Source: SAR202 cluster bacterium Io17-Chloro-G6
Lineage (GTDB): Bacteria > Chloroflexota > Dehalococcoidia > UBA3495
Assembly: GCA_002816585.1 (NCBI GenBank)
Contig: MUCT01000003.1
Location: 1 to 64,000 of the forward strand
Direction: 5' to 3'
DNA length: 64,000 bases
In this document: one piece after another, positions 53,893 to 61,686 of the stretch
Layout: every line of letters starts with the position of its first letter
Position numbering within the stretch: position 1 is the first letter of the stretch
The notes under the pieces: model-generated
Told to the model about the DNA's origin: nothing
Database searches by the model: none
Seen by the model: only the letters and a program-made list of their open reading frames with translations
Translations under genes and position numbers: made by a program

Positions 53893-53922
53893 ATTTTAGG
53901 TAGCCTCCGAGCACTATTACAA
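53893..53922 (-). promoter_or_regulatory. Candidate promoter of the peptide-type ABC operon
   Basis: On the minus strand TTGTAA (53917-53922), 18 bp, TAAAAT (53893-53898), about 78 bases upstream of the binding-protein gene. Hexamer match is fair. Confidence 0.4.
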
Positions 53923-53986
53923 TGGGACTCACTCAGGAACGCGCTGCATTATCCTAGATGTATGACTCAAAGGGGAACTCCGCTTC

Positions 53987-54015
53987 TTGTAAGAGGCACG
54001 CCCATTTGCTAACAT
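53987..54015 (+). promoter_or_regulatory. Candidate promoter of the tRNA pair
   Basis: TTGTAA (53987-53992), 17 bp, TAACAT (54010-54015), about 100 bases upstream of tRNA-His. Assigned by spacing and position. Confidence 0.35.
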
Positions 54016-54113
54016 ATTCAAGCCTATTTGCACCGGTGTCCGGCTGGGCCCAGCCTCCTGAGTTCGGCTGCCAACCTGGCCTCAACAGCCAGTTGCTCAA
54101 GGACTTCCACCGC

Positions 54114-54191
54114 GGCGAGCGTAGCCAAGAGGCCTAAGGCGCCTGTCTGTGGCACAGGAGATCACGGGTTCGAATCCCGTCGCTCGCCCCA
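54114..54191 (+). tRNA. tRNA-His (anticodon GTG)
   Basis: The cloverleaf folds with a 7-bp acceptor stem (GCGAGCG/CGCTCGC), anticodon stem CCTGT/ACAGG and loop CTGTGGC, giving GTG. The extra 5' G at 54114 pairs with C73, the special identity mark of tRNA-His, and CCA is encoded. The T-arm is ACGGG/TTCGAAT/CCCGT. Confidence 0.97.
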
Positions 54192-54221
54192 ACAGATTAC
54201 TGCTAATTTCACCCATTAGAT

Positions 54222-54297
54222 GCGCCTGTAGCTCAACGGATAGAGTACTGGGCTTCGAACCCAGGGGTTGTGAGTTCGAATCTCGCCAGGCGCACCA
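54222..54297 (+). tRNA. tRNA-Arg (anticodon TCG)
   Basis: Acceptor GCGCCTG/CAGGCGC, anticodon stem CTGGG/CCCAG with loop CTTCGAA, anticodon TCG, discriminator A and encoded CCA. It lies 30 bases after tRNA-His. Its 3' end adjoins a terminator and a tyrosine-recombinase remnant. Confidence 0.97.
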
Positions 54298-54314
54298 ATT
54301 TTAGGCACTAAAAT

Positions 54315-54348
54315 AGGCCTTCGAAATCAGCCGAAGGCCTTCTTTTTT
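54315..54348 (+). terminator. Terminator after the tRNA pair
   Basis: A perfect 9-bp stem (AGGCCTTCG/CGAAGGCCT) with an 8-base loop followed by TCTTTTTT, 17 bases after tRNA-Arg. Confidence 0.85.
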
Positions 54349-54393
54349 CGGTTTTGCTAACAATTTGCTAATAATGGAACCCCATGCGTCTTT

Positions 54394-54564
54394 CTACGCT
54401 CTGGTGACATGACCGGTTCCACCGTCGTCTGGCACGCGATCTAAGACCTTATCAAAACCAAGGGCGGCTGCCTGTTGCATGCCGGGATTCGCAGGGGCAT
54501 ACAGGCCCAATGTCATTAGCACGCTACCGTGGCCAAGTCTTTCGGAGATGATCTTACAGTTAAC
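54394..54564 (-). pseudogene. Tyrosine recombinase (integrase) C-terminal remnant
   Basis: The minus strand holds KIISERLGHGSVLMTLGLYAPANPGMQQAAALGFDKVLD: the L-G-H of the catalytic box and the nucleophile Tyr in the context usual for phage-type integrases. The rest of the enzyme, including the Arg/Lys residues and the arm domain, is missing; sequence upstream of 54564 shows no integrase pattern. It lies just past a tRNA-Arg 3' end, a common integration site, so it marks an old, lost element. Confidence 0.75.
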
Positions 54565-54715
54565 CCCTCCCGGCATTCCCCGTCGGGGCGATTTTCTCCC
54601 TTCTCCCGACTGGTCATTTGAGAGGAAGTGAGGCGGTCTTAGAACCACACAAATTAGTCTTATTGGTATGATGAATTCGTTACCACCATCGGATATAGAA
54701 CGAAGGAGTGTTTCC

Positions 54716-55780
54716 ATGGATGTCGGAATGATGTTGATCTTCTCGAGTTACGGCTGGGAAGGAGGGTCTGACGGTCAGATGTGGGAGGAGGAACTTCGCC
54801 TTGCGGAGATCGCCGCCGATGAGGGGTTCGATTGCCTCTGGTCGGCCGAGCATCACTTCAACGACTATTCGTTCGTCCCGGACAATATCCACTTAATGAC
54901 CCACCTGGCAGCGAAGTTTCCGAATATCGATGTTGGGACAGCCGCCGTGATCCTTCCTTGGCATGACCCACTGCGCGTCGCGGAAAATGCTGCCGTTCTC
55001 GACTTGTTGAGCAATGGCCGCCTCCGGCTCGGATTCGGGCGCGGTCTCGCACGGCGGGAATTCGAGACCTTCCGCCTCAGCATGGACGAATCTCGGGAAC
55101 GCTTCGACGAAGCCGCGCCGATGATTGTCGAGGCTCTTAAGACAGGGTTCATTGAAGGCAATGGGCCTTACTACAAGCAGCCCCGCACCGAGATACGGCC
55201 TCGGCCGCAGCATTCATTCGACGGCCGTATCTACGCCGTCGCCGCCAGCGAGGAATCTGTTTTCTCCGCAGCCAAGCTCGGTGCGCATATCGTGATGTTC
55301 GCGGACCGTCCTTGGGAAATGCGGTTGCCGGGAATCGAGCGTGGCCGGGCTTTGCACCGGGAATTTCACGGCACGGAGCCACCGAATGTAATGCTAACCG
55401 AGTTTGTTATCTGCGGTCCTGATATTGCCCAATGCGAGGCAGAAGCCCGCCAGTATCAAGGCAAATTCGTCGAGAGTAATTTCTATCACTATGAATTTCT
55501 CGGTGATCATTTCCGATCAGTGAAGGGTTACGACGCCTACCAACAGAAGGCCGAAATCGCACGTTCCCTTGGACTCGAGGGGGCTGTCGAAGGATTCATG
55601 AAGGCGGCGAGTTGGGGCACGCCGGACAGGATTTTGCGGGGGCTTGAAGAACGACGGGAACTACTCGGCGATTTTGAGTGGAACGTCTCCTTCCGCTTCG
55701 GCGGTACACCTTATGATGTCGCAGAACGAGGCCTGAAGCTCTTCGCCAAAGAGGTGTTGCCCGTCCTGAAGTCCTGGTAG
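54716..55780 (+). CDS. LLM class flavin-dependent oxidoreductase
   Basis: A 354-aa TIM-barrel oxidoreductase of the luciferase-like monooxygenase family. WSAEHHFNDYSFVPDNIHLMTHLAAKF, GTAAVILPWHDPLRVAENAAVLDLLSNGRLRLGFGRG and GTPDRILRGLEE are hallmark pieces. It uses FMN or F420; with cofE at 31206 the latter is possible. AAGGAG seven bases before the ATG at 54716 decides this start. It follows the integrase remnant. Substrate unknown. Confidence 0.92.
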   Translation: MDVGMMLIFSSYGWEGGSDGQMWEEELRLAEIAADEGFDCLWSAEHHFNDYSFVPDNIHLMTHLAAKFPNIDVGTAAVILPWHDPLRVAENAAVLDLLSNGRLRLGFGRGLARREFETFRLSMDESRERFDEAAPMIVEALKTGFIEGNGPYYKQPRTEIRPRPQHSFDGRIYAVAASEESVFSAAKLGAHIVMFADRPWEMRLPGIERGRALHREFHGTEPPNVMLTEFVICGPDIAQCEAEARQYQGKFVESNFYHYEFLGDHFRSVKGYDAYQQKAEIARSLGLEGAVEGFMKAASWGTPDRILRGLEERRELLGDFEWNVSFRFGGTPYDVAERGLKLFAKEVLPVLKSW

Positions 55781-55955
55781 ATGAATAAATCCGTCAACGA
55801 GTCAGCCAGCTGGACACAACGATAGCGGCTCAGCCAGAACAGGTCACCCACAGGGCCATTCCATCGAGAGGACATGGCCGACTCTATGGAATCCGGTTTT
55901 TTATTGGAACAACCGGGGTTCGGTTAGATAATCCAGAAAGGGAGCGTGAAGAGTT

Positions 55956-56444
55956 ATGCCTCCACCGGAGCGGTACAACAACGGATACAACGTTGGCGTA
56001 GGCGGCGCGGTCGTCCAAGACGGCCGTTTACTGTTGGTGCGCCGCGCGTCACGCCGAGGCCGAGGTAACTGGCAGGTGCCCGGTGGCTTTGTCGAGCAGA
56101 ACGAGACCATGGAGCTAGCGGTCGTGCGTGAAGTGGAGGAGGAGGCTGGCGTCACTGCGCAGGTGGAGGGCGTGTTGGGAATCAGGAACCGTTATGACGA
56201 AGACGGCGGCAACAGCACCTATATAGTTATGTTGTTAAGCCCCGTGTCAGGCGAACCCCATCCCGACATGAAAGAAGTGGATAGAGCCGAATACTTTAGC
56301 TTGGAAGAAATACAAGCGCTGGAGCAGGTCCCACCGATCAACCTGGAGGTTGCCAAGCGGGCCCTGGCGCCAAACCACAGCGCATTGATCCCGCAGATAG
56401 TGAGTCAATTGAACCGAACGACCTACACTCTATTTCTCGGGTGA
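55956..56444 (+). CDS. Nudix hydrolase
   Basis: A 162-aa protein. The Nudix box reads GGFVEQNETMELAVVREVEEEAGV (about residues 47-70), with the G-x5-E-x7-REVEEEAG spacing complete. An N-terminal NGYNVGVGGAVVQDGRLLLVRRA and a C-terminal helix fill out the fold. Substrate (a nucleoside diphosphate derivative) unknown. It lies 44 bases upstream of oligopeptidase B. Confidence 0.92.
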   Translation: MPPPERYNNGYNVGVGGAVVQDGRLLLVRRASRRGRGNWQVPGGFVEQNETMELAVVREVEEEAGVTAQVEGVLGIRNRYDEDGGNSTYIVMLLSPVSGEPHPDMKEVDRAEYFSLEEIQALEQVPPINLEVAKRALAPNHSALIPQIVSQLNRTTYTLFLG

Positions 56445-56488
56445 AGGCGATTCCTCTTTAACTCGGCATTCTCTCGCTGGAAAACAAT

Positions 56489-58546
56489 ATGACAAACCGG
56501 CGCCCTGCCGCCCCCAAAAGACCTCACCGGTTATTCACTCACGGCGATACTCGAATTGATCCTTGGTTCTGGCTGCGCGACGTAGACGATCCAGAAACCT
56601 TGGAATATCTTAGAGCCGAAAATGCTCATACCGAAGCAGTCATGGGGCCGGAAGCCGAACTCAGAGAACGCCTATTCCAGGAGATGCGAGGCCGAATCAA
56701 GGAGGACGATTCCACCGTCCCGGAAAGGGAGGGAGCTTATTTCTACTATACCCGGTTTGAAGAGGGCAATCAGTACCCGATTCACTGCCGCAAATACCGG
56801 TCCTTAGATGCCCCCGAAGAAATTCTTATCAACGTAAATGATTTGGCGAAAGACCGGGATTATTGCCGGGTTGGCAGATGGGAGAACAGCCCTGACCACA
56901 AGTGGTTGGCTTATTCGGTGGATACTGACGGGTCGGAGGAATACACCATTTTCATCAAAAATCTAGAAACTGGTGATCTGTTGGCGGAGACCATCCCCAA
57001 TTCCTATTACTCCCTTGAATGGGCCAACGACAGCCAAACCATATTCTATGATGTCCTCGACGAAAATCACCGGCCAGTCAAGATATTCAAGCATCGACTG
57101 GGGGATGACCCTTCCGCAGATGAGCTGCTCTACCGGGAACTTGATGAGCGTTTCTTCGTCCATGTGAGCAAATCTGCTAGCAACCGGTTTATATACATCG
57201 CCGCCACTGGCAATAACATGTCGGAATGGCATTTCATGGAGGCGGCTAATCCGGGAAGCGAGCTAACGCTGATCCAAGCACGGTACGAGAATTTTGAATA
57301 CGATGTTGCCGACCATGGTGACCGTTTTCTGATTCGAAATAACGGGGATGGAGCCAGGGATTTCAAAATCTCAGAAACGCCAATATCGGTGCCTGCATGG
57401 GAAAATTGGCACGACCTGGTTCCCCACCTGCTCGGACGCCCTATCGGCGGAATCACAGTTGTTCAAGACTACCTGATTCTTTCGCAACGAACTAACGGGT
57501 TGCCTCAGATACAAATAATTGAGCACACCACAGGGACGGCGTTTGAAATTGCCTTCGAAGCAGAAGATTATTCTGTGACGATTCAAGAAGGCCGGGAATG
57601 GAACACTTCTATTTTGCGGTTTTCTTACACTTCTCTAACTACCCCTTTCACCGTATATGACTACAACATCACTACCCGCGAGCGTGAGCTTAGGAAGCAG
57701 ACTGAGGTCTTGGGCGAATTTTCCGAGGAGAAATACCAGACTGGAAGAATATTCGCCCCGGCCGAGGATGGCACACTAATCCCGATATCCCTTCTCTACG
57801 CAAAGGAGACTCCCCTCGATGGTTCAGCGCCCCTTTATCTTTACGGATACGGATCATACGGGATAATAATTGATTCCAATTTTAGTTCCGCTAGGCTGAG
57901 CCTCGTGGACCGGGGATATATTTTCGCCGTCGCCCATGTCCGTGGAGGGATGGACTTGGGATGGGATTGGTACGAAGATGGCAAACTTCTCAACAAGAGG
58001 AACACGTTTACCGATTTTATTGCCTGCGCGGAGCACTTGATCGCTGAAAACTTCACGGCAAAGGGTCGAATCGTCGCTTCAGGTGGCAGTGCCGGCGGGA
58101 TGTTGGTTGGGGCAGTTGTAAATTTGCGTCCGGATTTGTTCAAGACGGTCATTGCCGACGTGCCATTTGTGGATGTGTTGAACACAATGCTGGATGACAC
58201 CCTCCCTTTGACCACAATGGAGTATAACGAGTGGGGTAATCCCCAAGTTCAGCAATTCTATGATTACATCAAGTCTTATTCTCCCTACGACAATGTAAAA
58301 TGCCAGGATTACCCTCATATGCTGATCACCGGGGGCATCAGCGACCCGCGCGTGACGTATTGGGAACCAGCCAAATGGACCGCAAATCTCCAAGACTCGA
58401 AGACCGACGACAACCTGCTGCTGCTGAAGATTCACATGGATTCCGGACATGCCGGCACGTCAGGTAGGTTCAACCGCCTCAAGGAAGTAGCGCTGGAATA
58501 CGCTTTCATCTTGAAAGTGTTCGGATTGAGCGATACGCTTCATTAA
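56489..58546 (+). CDS. ptrB: Prolyl oligopeptidase family peptidase (oligopeptidase B-like)
   Basis: A 685-aa serine peptidase of family S9A. An N-terminal seven-bladed propeller covers about residues 70-400 and the catalytic alpha/beta-hydrolase domain the rest. The Ser nucleophile is in ASGGSAGGMLVGAVVN, Asp near LITGGISDPRV and His in DSGHAGTSGRF. KRPHRLFTHGDTRIDPWFWLRD and RGGMDLGWDWYEDGK are typical of oligopeptidase B, which cuts after Arg/Lys in peptides. No signal peptide, so the enzyme is cytosolic. Confidence 0.92.
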   Translation: MTNRRPAAPKRPHRLFTHGDTRIDPWFWLRDVDDPETLEYLRAENAHTEAVMGPEAELRERLFQEMRGRIKEDDSTVPEREGAYFYYTRFEEGNQYPIHCRKYRSLDAPEEILINVNDLAKDRDYCRVGRWENSPDHKWLAYSVDTDGSEEYTIFIKNLETGDLLAETIPNSYYSLEWANDSQTIFYDVLDENHRPVKIFKHRLGDDPSADELLYRELDERFFVHVSKSASNRFIYIAATGNNMSEWHFMEAANPGSELTLIQARYENFEYDVADHGDRFLIRNNGDGARDFKISETPISVPAWENWHDLVPHLLGRPIGGITVVQDYLILSQRTNGLPQIQIIEHTTGTAFEIAFEAEDYSVTIQEGREWNTSILRFSYTSLTTPFTVYDYNITTRERELRKQTEVLGEFSEEKYQTGRIFAPAEDGTLIPISLLYAKETPLDGSAPLYLYGYGSYGIIIDSNFSSARLSLVDRGYIFAVAHVRGGMDLGWDWYEDGKLLNKRNTFTDFIACAEHLIAENFTAKGRIVASGGSAGGMLVGAVVNLRPDLFKTVIADVPFVDVLNTMLDDTLPLTTMEYNEWGNPQVQQFYDYIKSYSPYDNVKCQDYPHMLITGGISDPRVTYWEPAKWTANLQDSKTDDNLLLLKIHMDSGHAGTSGRFNRLKEVALEYAFILKVFGLSDTLH

Positions 58547-58859
58547 AAGTGACACACGGTATGTGCGGAGCGCTATCCCGCTTGGAAAGCCTCCGTGGTG
58601 TGCTTCGTATCGTTGGTGTGCCTCGTACCGTTCGTTCGCTAAACGCTGATTCGGTGCACGTGGGTAACCCATGTCATAGATCAAATGCGCACCCGCCCGT
58701 GACAAATGTCCTTGGCACACAAGCCTGAAGCACGATATATGATGTTATAGACCGGGTCCACCGGAAAGTTGCTCTCGGAAATGGACCGGTCAGGCCGACC
58801 CGTTCGACACAGTAATCCAAATCGAGGGCCCAACCCACGCAGGAATTGGAGGTCACAAC
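58547..58859. other. Intergenic region with an 18-bp imperfect tandem repeat
   Basis: No supported gene. At 58598-58633 an 18-bp unit beginning GTGTGCTTCGTA is repeated once with three differences. The end of the region holds GGAGG at 58848-58852 serving the next gene. Confidence 0.6.
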
Positions 58860-59813
58860 TTGCCGGTACAAAAGTGGTACAAGGGAAACATCCACACCCA
58901 CACCAACACCGGTGGGCCGCGAATAGGCTATCCCGACGGTGACCCGGCCGCCGACAGCGATCCAGAGACGGTTACGGGATGGTACCGGCGCCACGACTAT
59001 GATTTTTTGGTTCTCACGGACCACAATCACCTAACCCTATTAGAATACGGTTCCAGTCGGCGGCGATTCCGAAAACCTCTCATGATCCCAGGCGTGGAGG
59101 TTTCCCTTCGAATCCAGAATGGGACCAAAGCTGTTCACCTGGGCGCCATCGGCATCAATAGGATGGTAGAGCCTATTGACGCCGCCGAAGTGGTGGAGAC
59201 CCTGCAGGTTAATGTGGACGCGATTCGGCGGGCTGGGGGAATTGCTGCTATCAATCATCCAAACCTCACATGGGCCTTTAACCACAAGCACATATCCCAA
59301 GTTAGGGGAGCCAGTCTGCTTGAGATATACAACGGGCATCCTCGGGTTCACGTATACGGCGTCGGTGGCCGGCCGGGTTACGAGGAGATATGGGACAATG
59401 TCCTGAGCTCGGGGCTGGTGATTTGGGGGGTTGCGGTCGACGATTCCCATCAATTCAAAGGCGAGTTCGGTCCCAACAGGATCAATCCGGGCCGCGGCTG
59501 GGTCGTAGTCAAGGCAACCAAATTGGACCAGGAATCCATAATGGACGGACTACAATCTGGCCAGTTTTACTCCTCCACCGGAGTGAGCCTAGAAAGCCTG
59601 GATTCGGGTCCTGATGGCATATCGTTGCGGATTTCAACCGATGGAGATGCGCTCTATACGACGCGGTTCGTCGGTCGCGGCGGGGTGACGTTGAAGGAGG
59701 TTTTCGGGCCAGAAGCCGTCTTTCGTGCACGCGGCGACGAGGGTTACTTCCGGGCCGCCGTCTCCTCCTCCAATGGCGCCCGAGCCTGGACCCAACCCGT
59801 ATTTATAAACTGA
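58860..59813 (+). CDS. PHP domain metal-dependent hydrolase (CehA/McbA-like)
   Basis: A 317-aa PHP-family protein. The metal ligands are in GNIHTHTN (residues 9-16), LTDHNHL (about 57-63), AAINHPNLTW and WGVAVDDSHQF, in the order H-x-H, D-H, H, D-x-x-H. The C-terminal 80 residues add a beta-rich domain. Members are phosphoesterases or aryl-carbamate hydrolases. TTG start with GGAGG seven bases ahead. It is convergent with the radical-SAM-like gene. Confidence 0.85.
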   Translation: MPVQKWYKGNIHTHTNTGGPRIGYPDGDPAADSDPETVTGWYRRHDYDFLVLTDHNHLTLLEYGSSRRRFRKPLMIPGVEVSLRIQNGTKAVHLGAIGINRMVEPIDAAEVVETLQVNVDAIRRAGGIAAINHPNLTWAFNHKHISQVRGASLLEIYNGHPRVHVYGVGGRPGYEEIWDNVLSSGLVIWGVAVDDSHQFKGEFGPNRINPGRGWVVVKATKLDQESIMDGLQSGQFYSSTGVSLESLDSGPDGISLRISTDGDALYTTRFVGRGGVTLKEVFGPEAVFRARGDEGYFRAAVSSSNGARAWTQPVFIN

Positions 59814-59855
59814 CGGGAATGCCAGGTGTTTCGGCGCATGTTGGGCGATGTAACG

Positions 59856-61148
59856 CTAAAGGAGATTCCAGCGCGGGTTGGACTCGGCCTCGGCTGTGAG
59901 CCGGTCCACGATCCAGTCCCTGACCGGCTCTGCGATGTAGAATGAGGGGTTAATCAAATCATTCTCGTTGGCGATGATGCCTTCCTTAATGGCAGCTTCC
60001 GCTGTCGGCGTATCGGGCCTGATTCGAACTCCGACGCGTAGATTGGCCAAAGCCGGCTCAATCTCGTTCAGGAAGTTGAGCTTCGCCTCCACGGTGTCCC
60101 TAGTCTCGCCAGGTTCCCCAAAATACTGGGAGATCACGTAGTGTATTCCGGCTCTGTCACAGCGCTGGCACACCTGGCGCAGGGGCTCCAAGCGGCTTTC
60201 TAGGGTTTGCCGCTCTGTGTCTTCTCTGGCTTTGTTTGTCACGATAACCAAACCAGACCCGGCTTCCCGCATCAGGTTCAACACTTCGTCGTCGCAGGCT
60301 TCCGGCACCGGAGCCAGATAACTGTTCCAGTGGACTTGCAGGTCGGCCTCCATGATGGAGCGGCAGAGGGCTTTGGCGTAGGTCAGAGGGACATTGAACC
60401 CGGAGTCGATGAAAAATATTTTGCGGAGGCCGAAGCGGCTTTTCAGGTCCTGGACTTCATCTATGACCTCTTCGATTGGCCGGAGTACCCGCCACGAGGA
60501 GGTGTTGTTTTCAGCTATTATCGAGTTCGTGAAGGCGTCGCCCAGCTTGGTCACCACGCCGATGCCGAAGCCCGCCTTCTCATATCGGGCCATGTCTAGT
60601 TGGTCGAGTCTCGGCGGTTTGGCAAATTGAGAATAAGCCATCCCTTGACGGACAACGTCGCCGGCGCCATTTCGATAGACCAAGCCGGGTAGGTTGTAAT
60701 ATGTCTCACCGCTTTCCAGGGCATCGGCCAACTGGGCAAAGCTCTCGCCTCCGTCGCCGGCCACCCCCATGTCGGGTTCTAGATAGGCGAAGCAAGCTTC
60801 CGGTAGCAGGCTGAAGCCGGGACCCCCGCAGACAATGGGAGCTTCGGTGATGGAGCGCACTTTCTCGATGACCTCTTTGGTAGCCGGCAACGCCCACTGG
60901 GGGTCTATGTAGCTGACGTTGTCCAGGTTGCGGAGGGAAACGCCGACGAGGTCGGGCTGGAATTCCCGCACCGTTCTTTCCGTTTCTTCCAGGAAATCAT
61001 CGGAAAACATCAGATCTAAGAGCTTGACCTCGTGCCGGTCAGGATCTAGATGTCCCGCAATGTAGGCCAATCCAATGGGTGCAGGCTGGGCGTTCATGCG
61101 TCCCATCAATCGTTGTTGCCTGTTGGTTGCAATCAGCAAAATTCGCAT
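59856..61148 (-). CDS. B12-binding/radical SAM family protein lacking the cluster cysteines
   Basis: A 430-aa protein. MRILLIATNRQQRLMGRMNAQPAPIGLAYIAGHLDPDRHEVKLLDL and VGVSLRN...VCGGPGFSLLP form the N-terminal B12-binding-like domain (about 1-150). A radical SAM-type barrel follows from residue 190. At the place of CxxxCxxC the sequence is KLGDAFTNSIIAEN, with Asp, Asn and Ile in the three Cys positions, while flanking VVTKLG and WRVLRPIEEVIDEV remain. So the 4Fe-4S cluster cannot be held as usual. The ATG at 61148 with GAGGAAG ahead is used. It is one open frame with no sign of decay. Confidence 0.83.
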   Translation of the reverse strand: MRILLIATNRQQRLMGRMNAQPAPIGLAYIAGHLDPDRHEVKLLDLMFSDDFLEETERTVREFQPDLVGVSLRNLDNVSYIDPQWALPATKEVIEKVRSITEAPIVCGGPGFSLLPEACFAYLEPDMGVAGDGGESFAQLADALESGETYYNLPGLVYRNGAGDVVRQGMAYSQFAKPPRLDQLDMARYEKAGFGIGVVTKLGDAFTNSIIAENNTSSWRVLRPIEEVIDEVQDLKSRFGLRKIFFIDSGFNVPLTYAKALCRSIMEADLQVHWNSYLAPVPEACDDEVLNLMREAGSGLVIVTNKAREDTERQTLESRLEPLRQVCQRCDRAGIHYVISQYFGEPGETRDTVEAKLNFLNEIEPALANLRVGVRIRPDTPTAEAAIKEGIIANENDLINPSFYIAEPVRDWIVDRLTAEAESNPRWNLL

Positions 61149-61410
61149 AGTTAGATCTTCCTCGGCGTACTTATTGCTTCGGCGCACCCGGTTATTTTTT
61201 GTACGACGACACCAGGGTACCACCAATTGCCCGTGCGTTCGCCACCCACCGTTAATTAGGCCGGTGGTTGAAGCAATGCGGACGGCGCTTCTAACTGGCC
61301 CTCCGGATTTGGAGGTTGGCCTAAGACGCAACGGGACTGTCGTCCCGGCGTTTTAGGAGGTTGATCGAAAGAGTATCTGGTCGCGCCATTCCATGGGGAA
61401 CCAAGACCCG

Positions 61411-61686
61411 CTATGCGATCTTTGCCAGCGTGTCTTCCAGATACATGGTGCGTAGCGTCTCATCTTGGAACAATCAAGCAATTTCATTTACCATGGCGAT
61501 CGCATTCTGTCTCTTGGCAGCGGCTGCTTCCGCTTGACCCGACGCCGCTAGCACACCGGCAGCTCCAGCGCTGGCCTGCCAGGCGAACCCGCGCATCCCC
61601 ATGGCAACAGCCAGGGTTTCGGCACGGTTGAACAGCTCCAATGCTTTGGCCGAGTCATGCCGCGCCAGCTGACATGGCCTCAACAA
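61411..61686 (-). pseudogene. Shifted-frame tail of the AAA/TPR gene
   Basis: On the minus strand, frame -1 to the upstream gene, LARHDSAKALELFNRAETLAVAMGMRGFAWQASAGAAGVLAASGQAEAAAAKRQNAIAMVNEIA continues its TPR pattern. The frame meets TGA at 61474-61476 and stays open 20 more codons (LFQDETLRTMYLEDTLAKIA) to TAG at 61411. So the 3' end of the gene has a one-base slip and a stop. Confidence 0.7.

Noticed and set aside
54028..54219. Plus-strand 63-codon frame across tRNA-His
   Set aside because: It runs through a clear tRNA gene and has no coding pattern.
54004..54370. TTTGCTAACA repeated at 54004 and 54353 as possible attachment sites around the tRNAs
   Set aside because: Only about 10 bp match, in A/T-rich sequence, and the positions do not overlap a tRNA 3' end; chance is enough to explain it.
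58460..58720. Minus-strand 86-codon frame over the end of oligopeptidase B
   Set aside because: It overlaps a well-supported gene, has no ribosome site, and its repeated residues come from the 18-bp tandem repeat.
61474..61476. Second possible selenocysteine TGA in the tail of the AAA/TPR gene
   Set aside because: No redox context at this codon, no hairpin at the proper distance was seen, and the frame is already shifted upstream.
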